Below are positions 39,200 to 53,400 of a stretch of 64,000 nucleotides of DNA, piece by piece. Positions within the stretch are counted from its first letter, which is position 1; every line of letters starts with the position of its first letter. Made by a program: the position numbers and the translations under genes. The stretch comes from Xylocopa sonorina (taxonomy: Eukaryota > Arthropoda > Insecta > Hymenoptera > Apidae). The stretch covers positions 2,865,001 through 2,929,000 of the forward strand of contig NC_135198.1 of NCBI RefSeq assembly GCF_050948175.1, given 5' to 3'. The notes under the pieces are model-generated. The model was not told the DNA's origin and searched no databases. It worked only from the letters and a program-made list of their open reading frames with translations.

Positions 39200-42100
39200 A
39201 ATGGGAAGGATCAGAGGAATTATTCTTAAAATATTATATATACTTAAGAAATTGAAACTTCCCTTGTTTCACAAGGTTTACGTCGCCCTCGATTACTCCA
39301 CGTCTTTCCACCCCCTTCTAATTCCACTCCCTTGGTTCGTAAAACGTAGACGATTCCAGATTCGGATTCAGCGATCCCGAAATGCAAATTTTATAAGGGA
39401 TAGTACACGAACTATCAATTTCGTCCAGCTAGATTTGACATTCGGCACGCTGTGCAGCGCGCTGCGAACGAAAATTTCCGGAACTCGTTTAGGGGGTGGA
39501 ACCGCTCGACGGCGGAACTCGCGGCGGAAGAAATTCGACAATCGACGACCTACGGCCTCCCTGGTAGCGACGACGACGACGACGACTGGGACAAATGCAT
39601 CTTCGCCACCGCGCCCAAACGCTAAGTACAAAGTTCTCAGCAGCAACGAGTTACGGGCGAGCTTGCGGAACTCTCGTCGGCCAACTTGTGGCCCAACGTG
39701 ACGTCCTGGAAACGTCGCCGTGGAAATATCGTTGGCGCAGGTGTTGACGCCGCTGCTGTTTCAACCGCGGCTTTTTTTCCCTCGCTGCTTCGAGACTATC
39801 GTTCATCGAGAGTTATTTGTGGACGCGCGTAAAATTACACCGTTCACACGGCATGTCCCATTTAAGTTGTGGTTTGAGAATGGTTGGAAGAAAAATTTAT
39901 TTATATAGTTTCGAGAGAAGCATATTTTTTAATATCAATGATATACTTCTTTGCTCGTTTACAGCGTGGCACGATAGTCTGGACGATCGAATCGAGTTTG
40001 CAAACTCACTCCCTCGAACGACGATCGCGCGCGAGGTTCGACGTTAAACGGCCGCAGGCTGGTTGAATCGCAATTAGTAAAATTTCATTAATGACCAGCG
40101 CGGGCCGACGTACGCCTAGAAACTTGTAGAACTTCATTCCGTCGAGATCCATGGAATTTTCAATAATCTCTGATTAAAAGGCGGGGCTGTTCGAGTATGC
40201 CGGACCGCGCGTACGATCGAGACTACCCCCGTCGAAGGCTCGCCGTGAGAAATTATTAAGTAGAGTCTTTTAAGAAAGCTCGCACGCACGGCATAGGAGT
40301 TTCCAGTTTCGTCTGCTGACACAGTACTAATCGATCTTTCAAGAAGCAAGACTTTGGAACGCGATTTTCGAATATTTACAAATTCATTTGTAATTTTAGA
40401 AAATGTACTTGTTAATGGATAATGAAAAAGTGCGCGGCTATTTTTAAATCTGAACGGAATTGTTTTGAAATTTTCCAATTTCAACAGGATTCTGCCAAGC
40501 GATTCGCAAACCTTGATGCAATTGAAATTTTTTCCATCGTTGAAACGTAATAACGCTGGTTTTTTTTTGTTTTTTATTGTTCTAGTCATGAAGCAGATAT
40601 TAAACTGTAATACTGAATAACACATTGGAAAATAAAAGCCGAGAGGAGGTTACCTGTTGAATATATTGATTTTCGACCGACAAGTAATCCAACACTCGCC
40701 TAATTCCCTTACAAGAGTCTGTTAAACATTCGAAACGTTTCAATCGTTTACTTTAACGATAGCTGTACAGCATGAACAATTAAATGGAATTATCCCAATC
40801 GTATCGCAATTACTTTACTCCTCTCTATTTTCGCAGTAATCACTGGACTCCATCGTTTAAGTAAACCAATTAAAATTAATTAACGGAAGATCAACCCCTA
40901 AAAAGAGCATTTCTACGATTTTCCGAATTTTCGAACACGATCTTCGCCACGCAGAGGAAATCTAATTACCGACAGACTTTGATAACGCCCTCCAGCGAAA
41001 AATACGCGAGCGGATTAGCATTTTAACCAAAAAATTTCAGCCGCTCGCTCGATCGAATCTATTCGAACGGATTTGGTGGCATTCTTCATAACTAAGCCGT
41101 GGAGGCAAAAGGTCGCCAAGCAATGTTGGACTGCGCCAGGCTTTGTCCGTTCTCCGGGTGATACGATGGACGATCCTGCCCGGAAAATTGGGACCAGCTT
41201 TTTCCAACGAAGTTCTCGGAGAAACTGTACAATCGTATTCACGTGTCAGTGACTAATTTTAATTTCGAAGGATTTAGACATCCTTTCTAACTTTTGCCCC
41301 TACGTTGATTCATTGGCCTCGCGTTTCGTTGTTTCAATGCTCTACAATTTCGGGGAGAAATAAGAAAAATTCTGACGAGAGGAAAAGAGAAGAATCTGAA
41401 TTTCTTTTTATTTATTCCTGATGCATCTTTACTCCAATTAACCGAACCAAACCAAACACTTCGTAGCCAGAAATCTCGTTAGTCGTAAGTCTGACGAACG
41501 TGTTCTGAATTCAGTGAAAAATACGTATTAATTTGTTAGCAGAATTCGAGCGATACGCGTGCGATAAACTGCGACCACACCCCCGGATATCCAGTTTGCA
41601 ACGGGAACCACCGTTTTTTTACACACAGTTCCCGCGACGCCTAAGCGCATGGACGTGCGTTGAATATTAATATTAACGCGCCTCGCTTATCCAGGGAACT
41701 TCGAAGGACACGGAAAACTGCGGGGATTAAAAGTTCACGAAGCACCGGTGCAACGCTTTCACGCATAATCGTAAAAACGAACTCGACCGATTACGGTGAT
41801 AACAAGAAGAAGTCGCGTATCCGAACGAGATACAAGCCGGATATCCTGTTGCGCGGCGGCTGAAAGCGTTCCACGTTGCCCCAGTAAAATATTCATAGCA
41901 ATTTTTCGTACTACGTATACATTATCTATCTCTCTTTTTTTTTATTTCACTCCTTTCGCATCGACGTGGAATATTGATGAAGGGTATCACACAAAACGGT
42001 ACCTGACCTCTGAAGAAATATTTACGAATGACGCGACCGCGAATCTCGTATAAATGTTTTTACGATATTCTTCGCGGGTTTCGCGAAGGGTGGCCGCGCC

Positions 42101-45100
42101 ATCAGCAGTGAAATGAAATCCGCGCGTTGCTGTTCCACGATAATTCAGGAAAATATGGTCGAAAATTGTATATCGCGTTTGAAATTTTACACTCAAGTCT
42201 AGAAGAGGGGCTTGCGTAGCTTCGCACGGAGTGGTAATTTAGATAAGAAATTTCATCCAATTAACGTTGTAAATTACCTAAAAATATCGCGTTTAATTAA
42301 ATTTTTGAACAGCATGTTTATCAAGTGTCCCACGCCATTTAACTTGGCCAACTTATTCATCATGTCTGTCACGCAGGTTTCCCAGGGTGGCGTGGCTCGC
42401 AATATGCTGTCTCGTAATTGTAATTCTCTTCCGCGCGGCAAGTTTTGGCTGTAACGCGCATTAAGAAAGCTAGAGATATTAGCGAACTTGAGACCACTCA
42501 GCAAGAAGAAATTACAGTTGTGCCACAGACAACACGGTGCGAACAGCACTGCTCAACCTGTGTGATATACTGAAACCACTCTGGGGTAAATGGCGGAAGA
42601 CGTTTGATGGATTTTGGTTTTATTCACTTAGATACGTTTGGGTCAAGGAACGAGTTTTCACATACTGGTATAGAAAAATGTTTGTATAATAAAGTAGCCG
42701 ATAATATTTATGCGTCTTCGTACTGTCGTATAACGATAAAGAAATGTTCGAGTTGTTTATAAATCATCAAGTCTTTAAAGTCCATCCTGCACGCAGACTA
42801 TTTTTTGTATTCCTTACACGTTCCTACCCAAGACATCCTCAAACGGATACGATACGTGGTCGGATGGAAAATGTAATCCTCGGTAAGAAACTTCCACTGA
42901 ACATGTGTCCCAAAGTAGCTTTTCGAAAAGTTATTGTCAAAAAAGTTTCCGCTTTATGCGTTTCCAATAAGAATCGTAACAAGAGAGTCTCTCAAACATA
43001 CATAAAACCAGCTTATTAAAAAGGAACTAAATATTGTCGTTATTCATAAAACCGAACATATTTTCAAATGCATTAACAAATAAATGTACGAAAAAAAATT
43101 CGCCATCCATAAAAAAAAAGTGTCGAGGAAATAATGAAATTTCGACACGTACATCCCACGCTCTCATCTTCGTCGCACCCATCCATGATTCAGAAAAATA
43201 TCCGCGGCCACAAATTTAATATCTGAAGGCACGCAATTTCCGGTAGCTCATTACCGCGACGCCTTTTTTCCCCAGCGCGCGCGAGTTTACAGAAGGGAAA
43301 ATTGCAACGCGGAACGTTGCGCTCGCAAAAAGGGTGGAGGCCTCCATTAGAAGGTGGAGCCGGTATGCCCAGATTCCGGTGCCGTTTTCGCGGGCGAGAG
43401 CTTCGTCACCGGTTTTTTGTCACGGCCGTCGAGATGAGCGACGCCGTCCCGAGAGGAAACCCAGTTCTTGCCGCTGTCAAATGCAAGATTATCCCCTACC
43501 GACCCCTCCGTAATTCCGGACGCTCGTGTTTCCACCGCGCGAACGAGAGGGGAAAATATTATCTCACCGCGAGGATCTCCGCCTCGAATTGGATGTCGCG
43601 CGTGTTTAATGGAGAAACGCGCGTTTGCGACGTGGATCCGATTTTTGTACCAACGCCAGCAGATCCGAGGAGAGAGGGGGTTGTTAAACTGCCACGTGTT
43701 GAATGCAAGAAGCCGAGGAGTGCTTTTGTTTGGATAAAATTAGCGGAGGAATAACATCGAAATGTTTGATGTATCACTCGAATGGTATCGATGAGATTTG
43801 TTTAACTTCGCTCTGCGCGAGGGGGTCGATTGAAATTTTTTACGTTCGTTCAAGGACGCGATACAGTTTCATACATATTCCGCAAAAATTTAATGACGAT
43901 GCTCTAATTTAGGGTACGATAGGGTTACATGCATTTACAAATGCTTTGTTCGTAAAATGTGAAGTCTGAAACCAGCGACATGAAAATGTTGCTAATTCAA
44001 ACAGCGAAGGCATCGTCCCAGGTAATTATTTTCTACATGTACCTGCGTGTCTCACGGATCTAATTTTCGCGAGTTTAACTTGAAAAACCATGCGTAAGAA
44101 GTTCATGGAATTCCCCCGCTTATTATTCAAACGAGCTGTCATCTCTGTGCGTCTCTCCCCCCCTTACGCCCGCCATATTTTTAATTATTCAAATGTAATA
44201 ACTGTAGCCTCTCATAAACGGAGTATTCTTCAAAACTATCAACACCAACACTTATTACTAACGTTGCGAGGGAAGAAAATTGTAAAGTGGAAAGAAGTTC
44301 ATTAATTTTCATCAGCTGATCGATGTTTGGATAATTAAAATTCTAGACTGTGGCTGTGCGTGGCTGTAAGTATGTTCCATACACGAGAACGTGGTTTGTC
44401 CGGTGTTACAATGCATATTAAAAATAAAATTATTAATTAATACATTAATAAACGAAACAAAGCGATTCGCATGGCGCGAATTTGAAAGGTCACGCGAACC
44501 AATATCGCAGCACCCAAACGCACCGATACGAACAGAGTGCTCTTCGACAAAATTACCTCGGTAGTGTCGCTATTTTTCCCGCGAAAAAAATGTCAAACCA
44601 TCCAACGGAAAACGAATAACCGTGACGCGTTTCCATCGCTCGACGGGGGCGCGCACCCTCTCAGCGAGTAACTCGCGTCGAAAGCAGCACTCCGATTTCA
44701 CAATCAGCCACTGCATTTCCAACCGGGATCCATTAAAGTTCACTGCCTCTGGATGTTTTCACATGGTATCCCATCGCTTTTGAATGCTCGATACGCGCCA
44801 CGCGGACGTGTTCCATCCTTAGATGTATCCTGTGTCTCTCTCTGTTCATCCTTTGAGCGGAGGAGGCATGTAAAATAGGAAACCGGCTGGGGAACGGGTG
44901 TAATTCGAACTTTTGCATACGTACAAGCGTTATTCCGGGTGAAGGCAGCGGTTTCTATTATTGCCAGTCTATTATGCATTTTAAAACACGTGGAAGCGAT
45001 ATTGGGGCGGTTATGGCGGCCGTCGCAACGCTATCTGGCTCCACGCCCCGTTTATAATAAATCGCCACCTTATATGTGTCCCGTCGACCGTAAAATCGTG

Positions 45101-48100
45101 ACACACGCGATGAATGTCATTCGACTGTTGTTCGTCAACCGGCGGCTACGCCCCTGTCGTTCACCATCGCGACTGACATTTCAGACGTAATTGCTGCGAC
45201 CGGTTTACGACCACTTTTGCGCGCACAGTTACGCTAATGCTCAGGTATATTGATGTAATTTTCATTTCCACGTTGCATTTCATCTGTCTACAAATTCACT
45301 CTATATCTAAACTAGATTCCTTTGAGATGGCAAATATTTATTTTTTACAAATCTCATAAAATTTTGCGCAACTAAAAAGTCTCGCATATTCGTAATTACA
45401 AAAAGTTACCTTCAGCCTGATTTCTACGCGTAATAATAATTATAAAATATTAATTGCACAACGCGCAACAAATTCTAAGGCGCAACATCGAAAACATTTG
45501 AACATTGCATGCCACGGGGAATAAAACCGTTCGACTGGAAACGCGTGGGTGGCCTAGACGACTCCGTTTCATCAATGAATCCGACTGATAAAGGGTTCGC
45601 GACAAAGCAGCCATAAATTCAGAGGCGGTGCTCGATTTTTAACGCGTAAAAGACCCGACTCCGCGACGCCTGTTTCATCCCTCCGCCGCGAGTTTTACAA
45701 CGCCCGCGCGTTGTCACGTACGAACCAGCCGCCCCACAAAGGGATCGTCGCGGGCCATTTTTAGCGCGCGCCGTTTGTTTACGGGACTACTTTGTGATTT
45801 GCGTTAATTAAAGGCCGCGGGCGGCGAGCGTGTTCGATTCGGAAATTTCAATGAAAACGCTCGAGTCGCGGGGGTGGTTCGCAACAAGGAAATTCTGCTT
45901 TCGATCCTCGCGCGGCGATTTTATTGTTTCCATCGGCGCCCGTGGTTCGAGATGACATTTGAACGTTTGCACCTTTCAATGAAATTAGTCGCGTACGACG
46001 AAACCGCTGGATGAATCTGTGCGCGAAATAAATTGCTGTCAAGTTTCGTTCTTGTTGGTCAAGTAAGTCGAGTTGCTACAAGTGACTTGACTTCAAGTAA
46101 TGATGATAATTTTACTTGTTTCTATTTGATAATACTTTCTTTCTCTTTTCACTTGGGCTCTGACAACTCATCGATTACTGTACCAATGGCTTTGATCCGA
46201 CACGAAAAGTTCTACTTCGCGAGAATATTACTATACCGATGTGATGTGACAAATGAAATATGATATTATTGGTATAATATCGTTAACGACTTAATTCATG
46301 GTAATATAATTACGATAATTACTAGCTGTAATATAATTGGTAAATTAATCGAAATGGAAATTGGATAGAAGATACTGATCGAGCAAATAAAAATGTATTA
46401 CGTATATTTAATATGTATGACGGTGACTGGAGGTAATTAAAATTGAGACGAGAAATTAAATTGACGAACGCAACTCGAATTTGACCGGAAAAAGTACGTT
46501 CTATCGTTTACCACTGTAAACACTCCGTTAAACAGTGCCATTCTATATCCTAAAACATTAAAGCTCCATTTTTCCATCACGCGAGCTTCCTGGAAAGTGT
46601 TGCGTCACTTCAGAAATATCTACCATCTATGTACTCTTTCATAATTAAGATGAAGGGTTGTAGCAATTAAATTTTCATTATTTCAGCTGGAAAAACAGCC
46701 TAAAAAAATTGCGCGAGCATCGTGCGTACGTGTACCGTAATTTTCAAATAAACAAACATTTGCGAACGTTACTAATAAAATAGTAAGATCAACAGTTAAA
46801 CACGGGACAGAGAAACCTAACATCCCTTTTTCCACGTATCGCACGAAGGCAACTCTAACTCCTTTCCACCCTTCGATCGCGCGAATATCCCAAAACAGGC
46901 ACGTAGCCGCCTACATAAATAACAAATCCCCCAATTTCAACTACCAATTTGTATCCACTATTACATTCATTTGCTTATTAGTATTCCGGTACGAATTAAT
47001 TAAACTGATTGCACACGACTATATGCTAATTAAGTTCGGACGCGACCCGGGAAATATCTATCAATTGCGTCACTATTTTATCTCCCATTAACGTTATACC
47101 GGGGCCCAGTGACGCGCTTTATTAACGCTTAACGCAGCAGTCGAATTGCGGAACGCTGGCTACAGAAATTGACCAAGATCGTAGAAAATATTCCACCCTC
47201 CCCGCGCGAGCCTTACAGCACGTGTTACGAGACGTTACAGCGACGCGAATGTATTTCTCTTACTCGTTACAGTAATTGTATCCGACCATTTATTTTTCTC
47301 CTCGCGTACGCTAGTTAACGTCATTTAATGCGCCACTATTTAACGTCTTCCACGGGCACGAAATATCGCTGGATCCGTGCCGGCGATTTATCGCGCGAGA
47401 ACACACCCCGCCGCCCTCTCTCTCTCTTTCTCGTTCCACCGTCGAGGATCGTACGCGAGAACGAAACCTGATGCATAATTACCAACGTTGATTTATGATT
47501 GTGTCGGATTTTATCAGGAGAACGCGCAATGCATTTGTAATTACCAACCCCACATTATCGCGGTGATTATACTACGCTAGGCAGCGAGACGTTTTTCCGC
47601 GATTCCGTGATCGATTACCATTCGAAGGGGTAGGTTGCGTAGCGATCGAGAGGGTGGCTTCGAGCGTCTAGCCTAGTTCTGACGTTCGAGGTAGAATTGA
47701 ATTCGGTTGATTCGTTTCGAAAATTAATTTCGTCGCGATCGAATATATCGCGAGGTCGCAGAAACCTCGAACGAGTGTCGACGGCAAGATCGACAGCAGG
47801 ATTCACCGATGGACACCGAAACGGGGTTACCAGCCGAGCGAAACCACCAAGCGTTCTCTCGTGACAAAGATTAGGGAAGCTCGCAGTCTCGCGATCGCTA
47901 TATCGACCCGTGAACCGCGTTTTCACGGACCGCAACCCACCCCAATTGCAACGCGCCTCGACCAGATAACCGAGGGAATCCGCGGTCGAGGGTCGAACGT
48001 TCGCGCGTCCGCGACCTGCTGCAATTATGCGGGAGCGTAAACCAGCGATTAGATCGGCTGCGTTTGATCGCCGTAAAAACGAGAGGGTCGCGCGCGATTT

Positions 48101-50180
48101 CCGTGAAACGGGATCCCCGTCGACACGCACCGGAAACGGTCGACACGCGACGCGATTCGGGAAACCAACGAACGGTCCCTTAATTGCGCGAGGGGGTGGA
48201 CTTCTTGGAATACGTGGGAGCTCGCGTTGAATGAACTTTGTATCAGAACTAGAAACGTAGTTTCATTTTTCAATAAATCTGGATTATCGCTCGTCCTCTG
48301 ATATCGCGAGGGTGAAATTGAGGGGTAGTTCGCGTGACGAATAATACTATGCCGCTTGGAGATATTCGTGGACAGTCTGGTGTGCGAGAAAGTATTTATA
48401 AGGGTAATACGTGGTACCTGGGGGAGACTGCAATGTACACAGTGATGCACGTCTAGTGTTTCTTTGCTTTAGGAAGATTATCTTGTGAGAATTCCTTGTG
48501 GTACCGTGTAACGTTTGGCCTCGTGACTCGAAAGAGTGAATAATTTACTTGTCTCGCGGAACACGTAATATTTAAGTTCTCGACTCAAAAAAGTGACAAA
48601 TTTTCAAACGTGAGATCGTATATAGAAAGCAAAAATGAATGAGCGCAGGATCTATCAAATTTACTTGAGAAATGAAAGTTAATCAACGTTTAGGCTGACG
48701 GTAATCAGAAAAACGGTACGTGTATCTTTCGAATACCTCGAAGGCAGCCAGCATTCGTTCACGCCACGCATCACGGAAGACTCGAAGGGGTGCGCTCTTC
48801 CGTGAGTCTGATATCGAGCAACTTTTTCGCTGGGAACGAGTTTCTTAGAAGCTTTCGTTCCAGTTCTTATTTTCACGCGAGCTACCACGGATTCGAGTTT
48901 CGTGACTGACGGGCAACGATTCCTCGCGAGCTTTCGACGGTATCCGAATATTTTCTTGACATCGACCAGTAATTTCTGACGTGTTATTAACCAACGAAAC
49001 CAGCATTCCTGTTTCGCAGTGGAGATTGGCTCGTCGAAGAGATTGCCTAGGATTTCGAAATAGGCGCAGTTAAATACGGAACTCTGCAACGCATGAAAAT
49101 ATGAACAACGTGTTCGTAGAAAATCTTTCACGGAGAGGGTAAGAATTTGTAATACGTATGCGCATAAATGTGTAGTAAACGAACAGAATCGCGTTTGAGA
49201 ATGTGTAAGACGACATTTCGCGGAAACGTTACGCATCTCTTCTGTTGCTGACTGTTTAATAATTCTTTCTAAATTGAGAGCTGCGCGTAACGAGAATTTA
49301 CTTTTCCTGGTACGTGACTTCAAAGTCAGACTAAACAATTTATCGCGCGTCGTTTCATATCTTTCGCGAGTATGCGAATGCTTGCGCAGAAAAAGCAGGG
49401 GAACAGGTCTGATTTGATAATTCAGATGTAAATTAATTTAATTATGCCCGCGAGTTAATCGATATCGATTGAAAGCGTTCGCTGGCACGTTTCTCCTCCT
49501 GTTCTTGTTTGCCTCGAATATTCCGTTCCGTTGCTGGTGCCTGTTTTATTATTTACGGAATTAAACAGCGAGCGCGATTTTTAGAGCGTTCAAGAGGCGA
49601 TCAATGCGATTAATAATCGTACGTACGCGATTGAAGATTTTTTCGTATTGTAATTGTAAAACAAATTTCAGATACATTGATAAAACCTGTCGCGTGTATC
49701 CTCGAACATTACATCGAACAATTTACATTCTTTTCAATTTAATAAATATTTATACAAATATGATTAATTGTACATTCTGTAAAATTGATAAAACTCGAGT
49801 GCGAGAATCTTTGTAACTGCATCCCGAATTTACAATAAAAATCTTGTAGTTCTGTCACGAAATGTACGCTGCAACGTCTGTTCGTTTCGAACGCTTAAGT
49901 AGAACATACCCACATACGATCAGACGTAAGTAGAACGCGGACCAACGGAGGCGTAAAATTCGTTATTGGTTCCAAGATTAACGTGCTTCGAACTTTATAC
50001 TACACAGCTGAGAAATAAAAAAATTAATCGCTACCATATGAAAAAAAAACATAATATACCATTTTCAAAAAAATAATAACAAACTGTAGAAATTTCTAAA
50101 TTCAACACGATAAATCTCCTCGTTGTTATACATCTGTACGTTAACATTTAACTTGACAACTTAATTTGATAGAGAAACAG
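39200..50180. other. Intronic sequence, no gene seen
   Basis: Unique sequence with a short CGA trinucleotide run (about 39568-39586) and CpG-rich patches at about 43300-43700, 44480-44720, 45590-45960 and 47560-48240. The longer open frames here, including a 219-codon minus-strand frame at 48679-49338 that starts at TTG, show no recognisable domain and are not called as genes. Confidence 0.5.
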
Positions 50181-50468
50181 TATAATAACCCCCTTCATTG
50201 ACATCCCACTTAATCCATCAGCTTCTCGTCGATTTAAAACTTTCTGAACGAAAGATGGGGGAATAAAAATCGTATCACGTTCCCCGCACGCTCGTAAAAA
50301 ACAATCGAACTCGTAAATATTAAATATAATAACTCCCTCCATTAATAACGCACTTAATTCATCAACTTCTCGTCGATTCGAAACTTTCTGAACGGAAGAT
50401 GAGGGAATAAAAATCGTATCACGTCCCCCGCACGCTCGAGCCTAACGCTCGTAAAGAACAATCCCCCG
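50181..50468. repeat. 144-bp tandem duplication
   Basis: Copies 50181-50324 and 50325-50468 share TATAATAAC, CTTCTCGTCGATT, AACTTTCTGAACG, GGGAATAAAAATCGTATCAC and CCCCGCACGCTCG at the same spacing, with scattered substitutions. The first copy lies within an AT-rich stretch. No coding role is apparent. Confidence 0.88.
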
Positions 50469-53400
50469 TGAATCCTTTCCCCGATTCGGTGTAGCTGGTT
50501 TCGTTTCAACGAAATAAAGGAAGTACGACGGCCGGCGGTGCCGATTCAGCGGCAAAAATACAGTTCCGCCGTATCGATTCCGATACCACGGAGGCAGCCG
50601 GAATGCTCCCACAGCCCCTGAATACCCGCGATCCCGCGCGGTTATTCACCCACGAGATATTTGTCCTGGCAAATCCAGAAATGGATTGCCGAATGGAGGC
50701 CCGCCACGGCGTTATAAATCACCGATCAACGTTCTAACGACGAGCATTCGGTGGCTAAGCGACGATCGGCTTGTTGCTCGTTCTCCTAGCCCGCTTCTAC
50801 TACCCTTTGCTACCCCCTGAGTAGCGAAAGTAGTACAGTTCACGAGGAGACGTTCCGACAGCGCGATTAAAAGGACGTCAGCTTTCACGAGAAACATCGT
50901 TTTTTTATTTTTTATTTCATTTTTTTATGGGGTATTAGATGTTTTTTTATATCTCGTAGGTTAATTAATTTTTTTACTATTTTTGTAATGCTGAGACCAG
51001 TGACATTGATTAAGTTCTAGTGGTATGGCTAGCCTTGGGGGTGCAAAGTGCGGTTAAATAAAATTTTAGAAGCATTGACTACGTGATAACTGAAATTTTA
51101 CGAACAGAATATAAGTCGTCCCTTTGTTTGCGCAGGTATGACTGGACAGAGTTAATTATCGCGAATTGTATTATTAACTTTACTCGCGTCGCCTACGAAT
51201 AATTAAAGATGACCCACGTGCGCATCTGTAACGCCTTTTGTAACTTCTCGGTTATATAGAGTCTCCTAAAATGTCCTCGAACATCTTCGAACATAATTCC
51301 TTTGGGTAAATCTTCTCGGTGGCATTATAATTACTTGTCGAAATGATTAGAGCCGCGTCAAAGCCCGGCCACACTTCGGCGTATCGTTTAATAACCAAAG
51401 TAAACGGCATTCGGTTCGTCAAAGGGCGACGCGAGCCCTTCGACGCGGGGGTGGAATTTAGAACGCGGCAAAATCGCTAGACAAAGCCAGGGAAGATTAA
51501 TAATGCGCGGCGCGGCGCCGTGTGTAAACAACGTTAATGCAGTTCCATGAATATGCAGTTCGATGGCGGCGTCGTAGGACGCGCGAGGCTCTCCCCCGTT
51601 CATTTCTCACCCCTTCGAGCGTTAACGCGTGAGTCGCGCGGACAGGAATCTGTTATTAATGTCTCGAACCAAAGGAAAGAGCGTTCTAGTCGTGGAGACG
51701 CGAGAAGAGGAGTGTGTTTCAACTGACGACCGAGCGCTTCGAGTAGGGACGCGGAAAAATGGCGCGTTTTAGGGTGCCTGTACATCGCAGACTTTTCGTT
51801 CGCGGACAGCCAAAGGCCAGGCTGTACTTTTTCACGTTGCAAAGTTGACTAACGAAACGACACGCAACATCTCACACTAGCGAAATGATGTGATGTGATT
51901 ATGGCAATTTAACAAAAATTTTAATAACTACATAAATGAGAAACGTTTGGAAAGGAATACCAGTGTTCGTCTTCTAAAAAGGGCTGCTTTAAATGCTTGT
52001 AAAAGATTTAAGTCGAAACGAAGCGAGCACAAATCAAATGCTTCGATGCTCGCTTAGAATATTTCATTCCAAACGCTTCGGTCGGTTTCAACCCTTAACT
52101 GAAGGAGACTCGCGAACGAAGTCGACTCCGGCTAATTTATCTGTCTCCACTTATTAAATTTCCTTCGACGACAAAAGTTGAAGACGGCGCGCAGCTGCGG
52201 CACCGGAAACGATGTCCCTGCCGCGTTAAGGGAACTTCTTAATAATGCAGCCCCCGGCACGCTGCGTCGCCGCCTGTTGCAATATGCAGCGGCCTACGAA
52301 GCGGGGCTCTACACAGAGAGGGACCAAAGTCAGGGTCGTGGCGAACGTTCCTGCATTCACTCGGAAGCATCTCGGAAACTTTGTTGCCTTTCATAGTTGC
52401 GAACATTCTTCAGTTCCGGGCCATCGTGCGGCAAGGATAGAGCGAGCGGTATTTACAGAGGAGCATCGCGATTTTAATAACTGCGATATCGAAAACGCTT
52501 GCGCGCCATCTTTCAAAAGACTGCGAGCAATGTTCGCGATCACTTTTCTCTTCTTTTGTACGTCTCTCTTCTATTAATTGCGATATTATATATATATCTC
52601 TATCGCTACGATTTTAAGAGTCCAGACGAGGAAAGTAGGTTAAGAACGCCTATGTATCGCTTTATGAATGCTTACTGAAAACATACAAGCACTCGGATGT
52701 CTTCGAGTATCCCGGATAATTCTTTCATACTTTCGATAGACGGACTGAAAGATTCCTAACTGGGCTACGCGCACGTTGAGATCAAAATGAGGAAGTCTAG
52801 TCGACTAGTTCTTTATGATTATGACGAATTCTAGGATCATTATAAAGGCGCGTTTAAAATTCACCCCTCGTTCTGATATTTTACGAACCAGCGTCAATTT
52901 GCGCGATCGTTAGTAACAATAAACCCGTGGACGCGTTCCATCTGGAGCTTCACGGTCAACCCTTCCGGGGCCCCATTGTTCGCCCGTCAATCGATCCGAC
53001 GTGCGTTCGTTTTCATCGCGCAGCTGGCACGGCGATAAAAACGGGAAGCGAAAAAGCGAAACGGACGAGCGGCGAGCAACGCCGGGTGAAAAACGAGGAA
53101 CGGAAGCGGGCGAGGAAAGAAACAGCATCGCATCCGACTGGATCGACGATATATTATCTCTCGTTGCGTTCTCGATCGGTTCCACGGGAAATTTCTATCC
53201 CCGTGGCAGTCGTACGGCGGGCGTGGATCGTAAAGCAGGGGGTGGCTGCGCCAGGCTTCGATCACGTCCGTGCAATTAAAAATGGATTCACCTGTCTCCA
53301 ATTGCGTACGCCACGAACGCGCACCCCTTTTTCGACGCGAGCTCTCCGGCCTTGGAGAACGGAGAGCGTCAACGCGCGACTGCGATGCATTTTACGATCC

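Noticed and set aside
40134..40625. 163-codon minus-strand frame starting with ATG
   Set aside because: No recognisable domain; AT-rich lysine-rich composition as expected from non-coding sequence.
47615..48130. 171-codon minus-strand frame
   Set aside because: It lies in a CpG-rich block with overlapping open frames on both strands; a composition effect.
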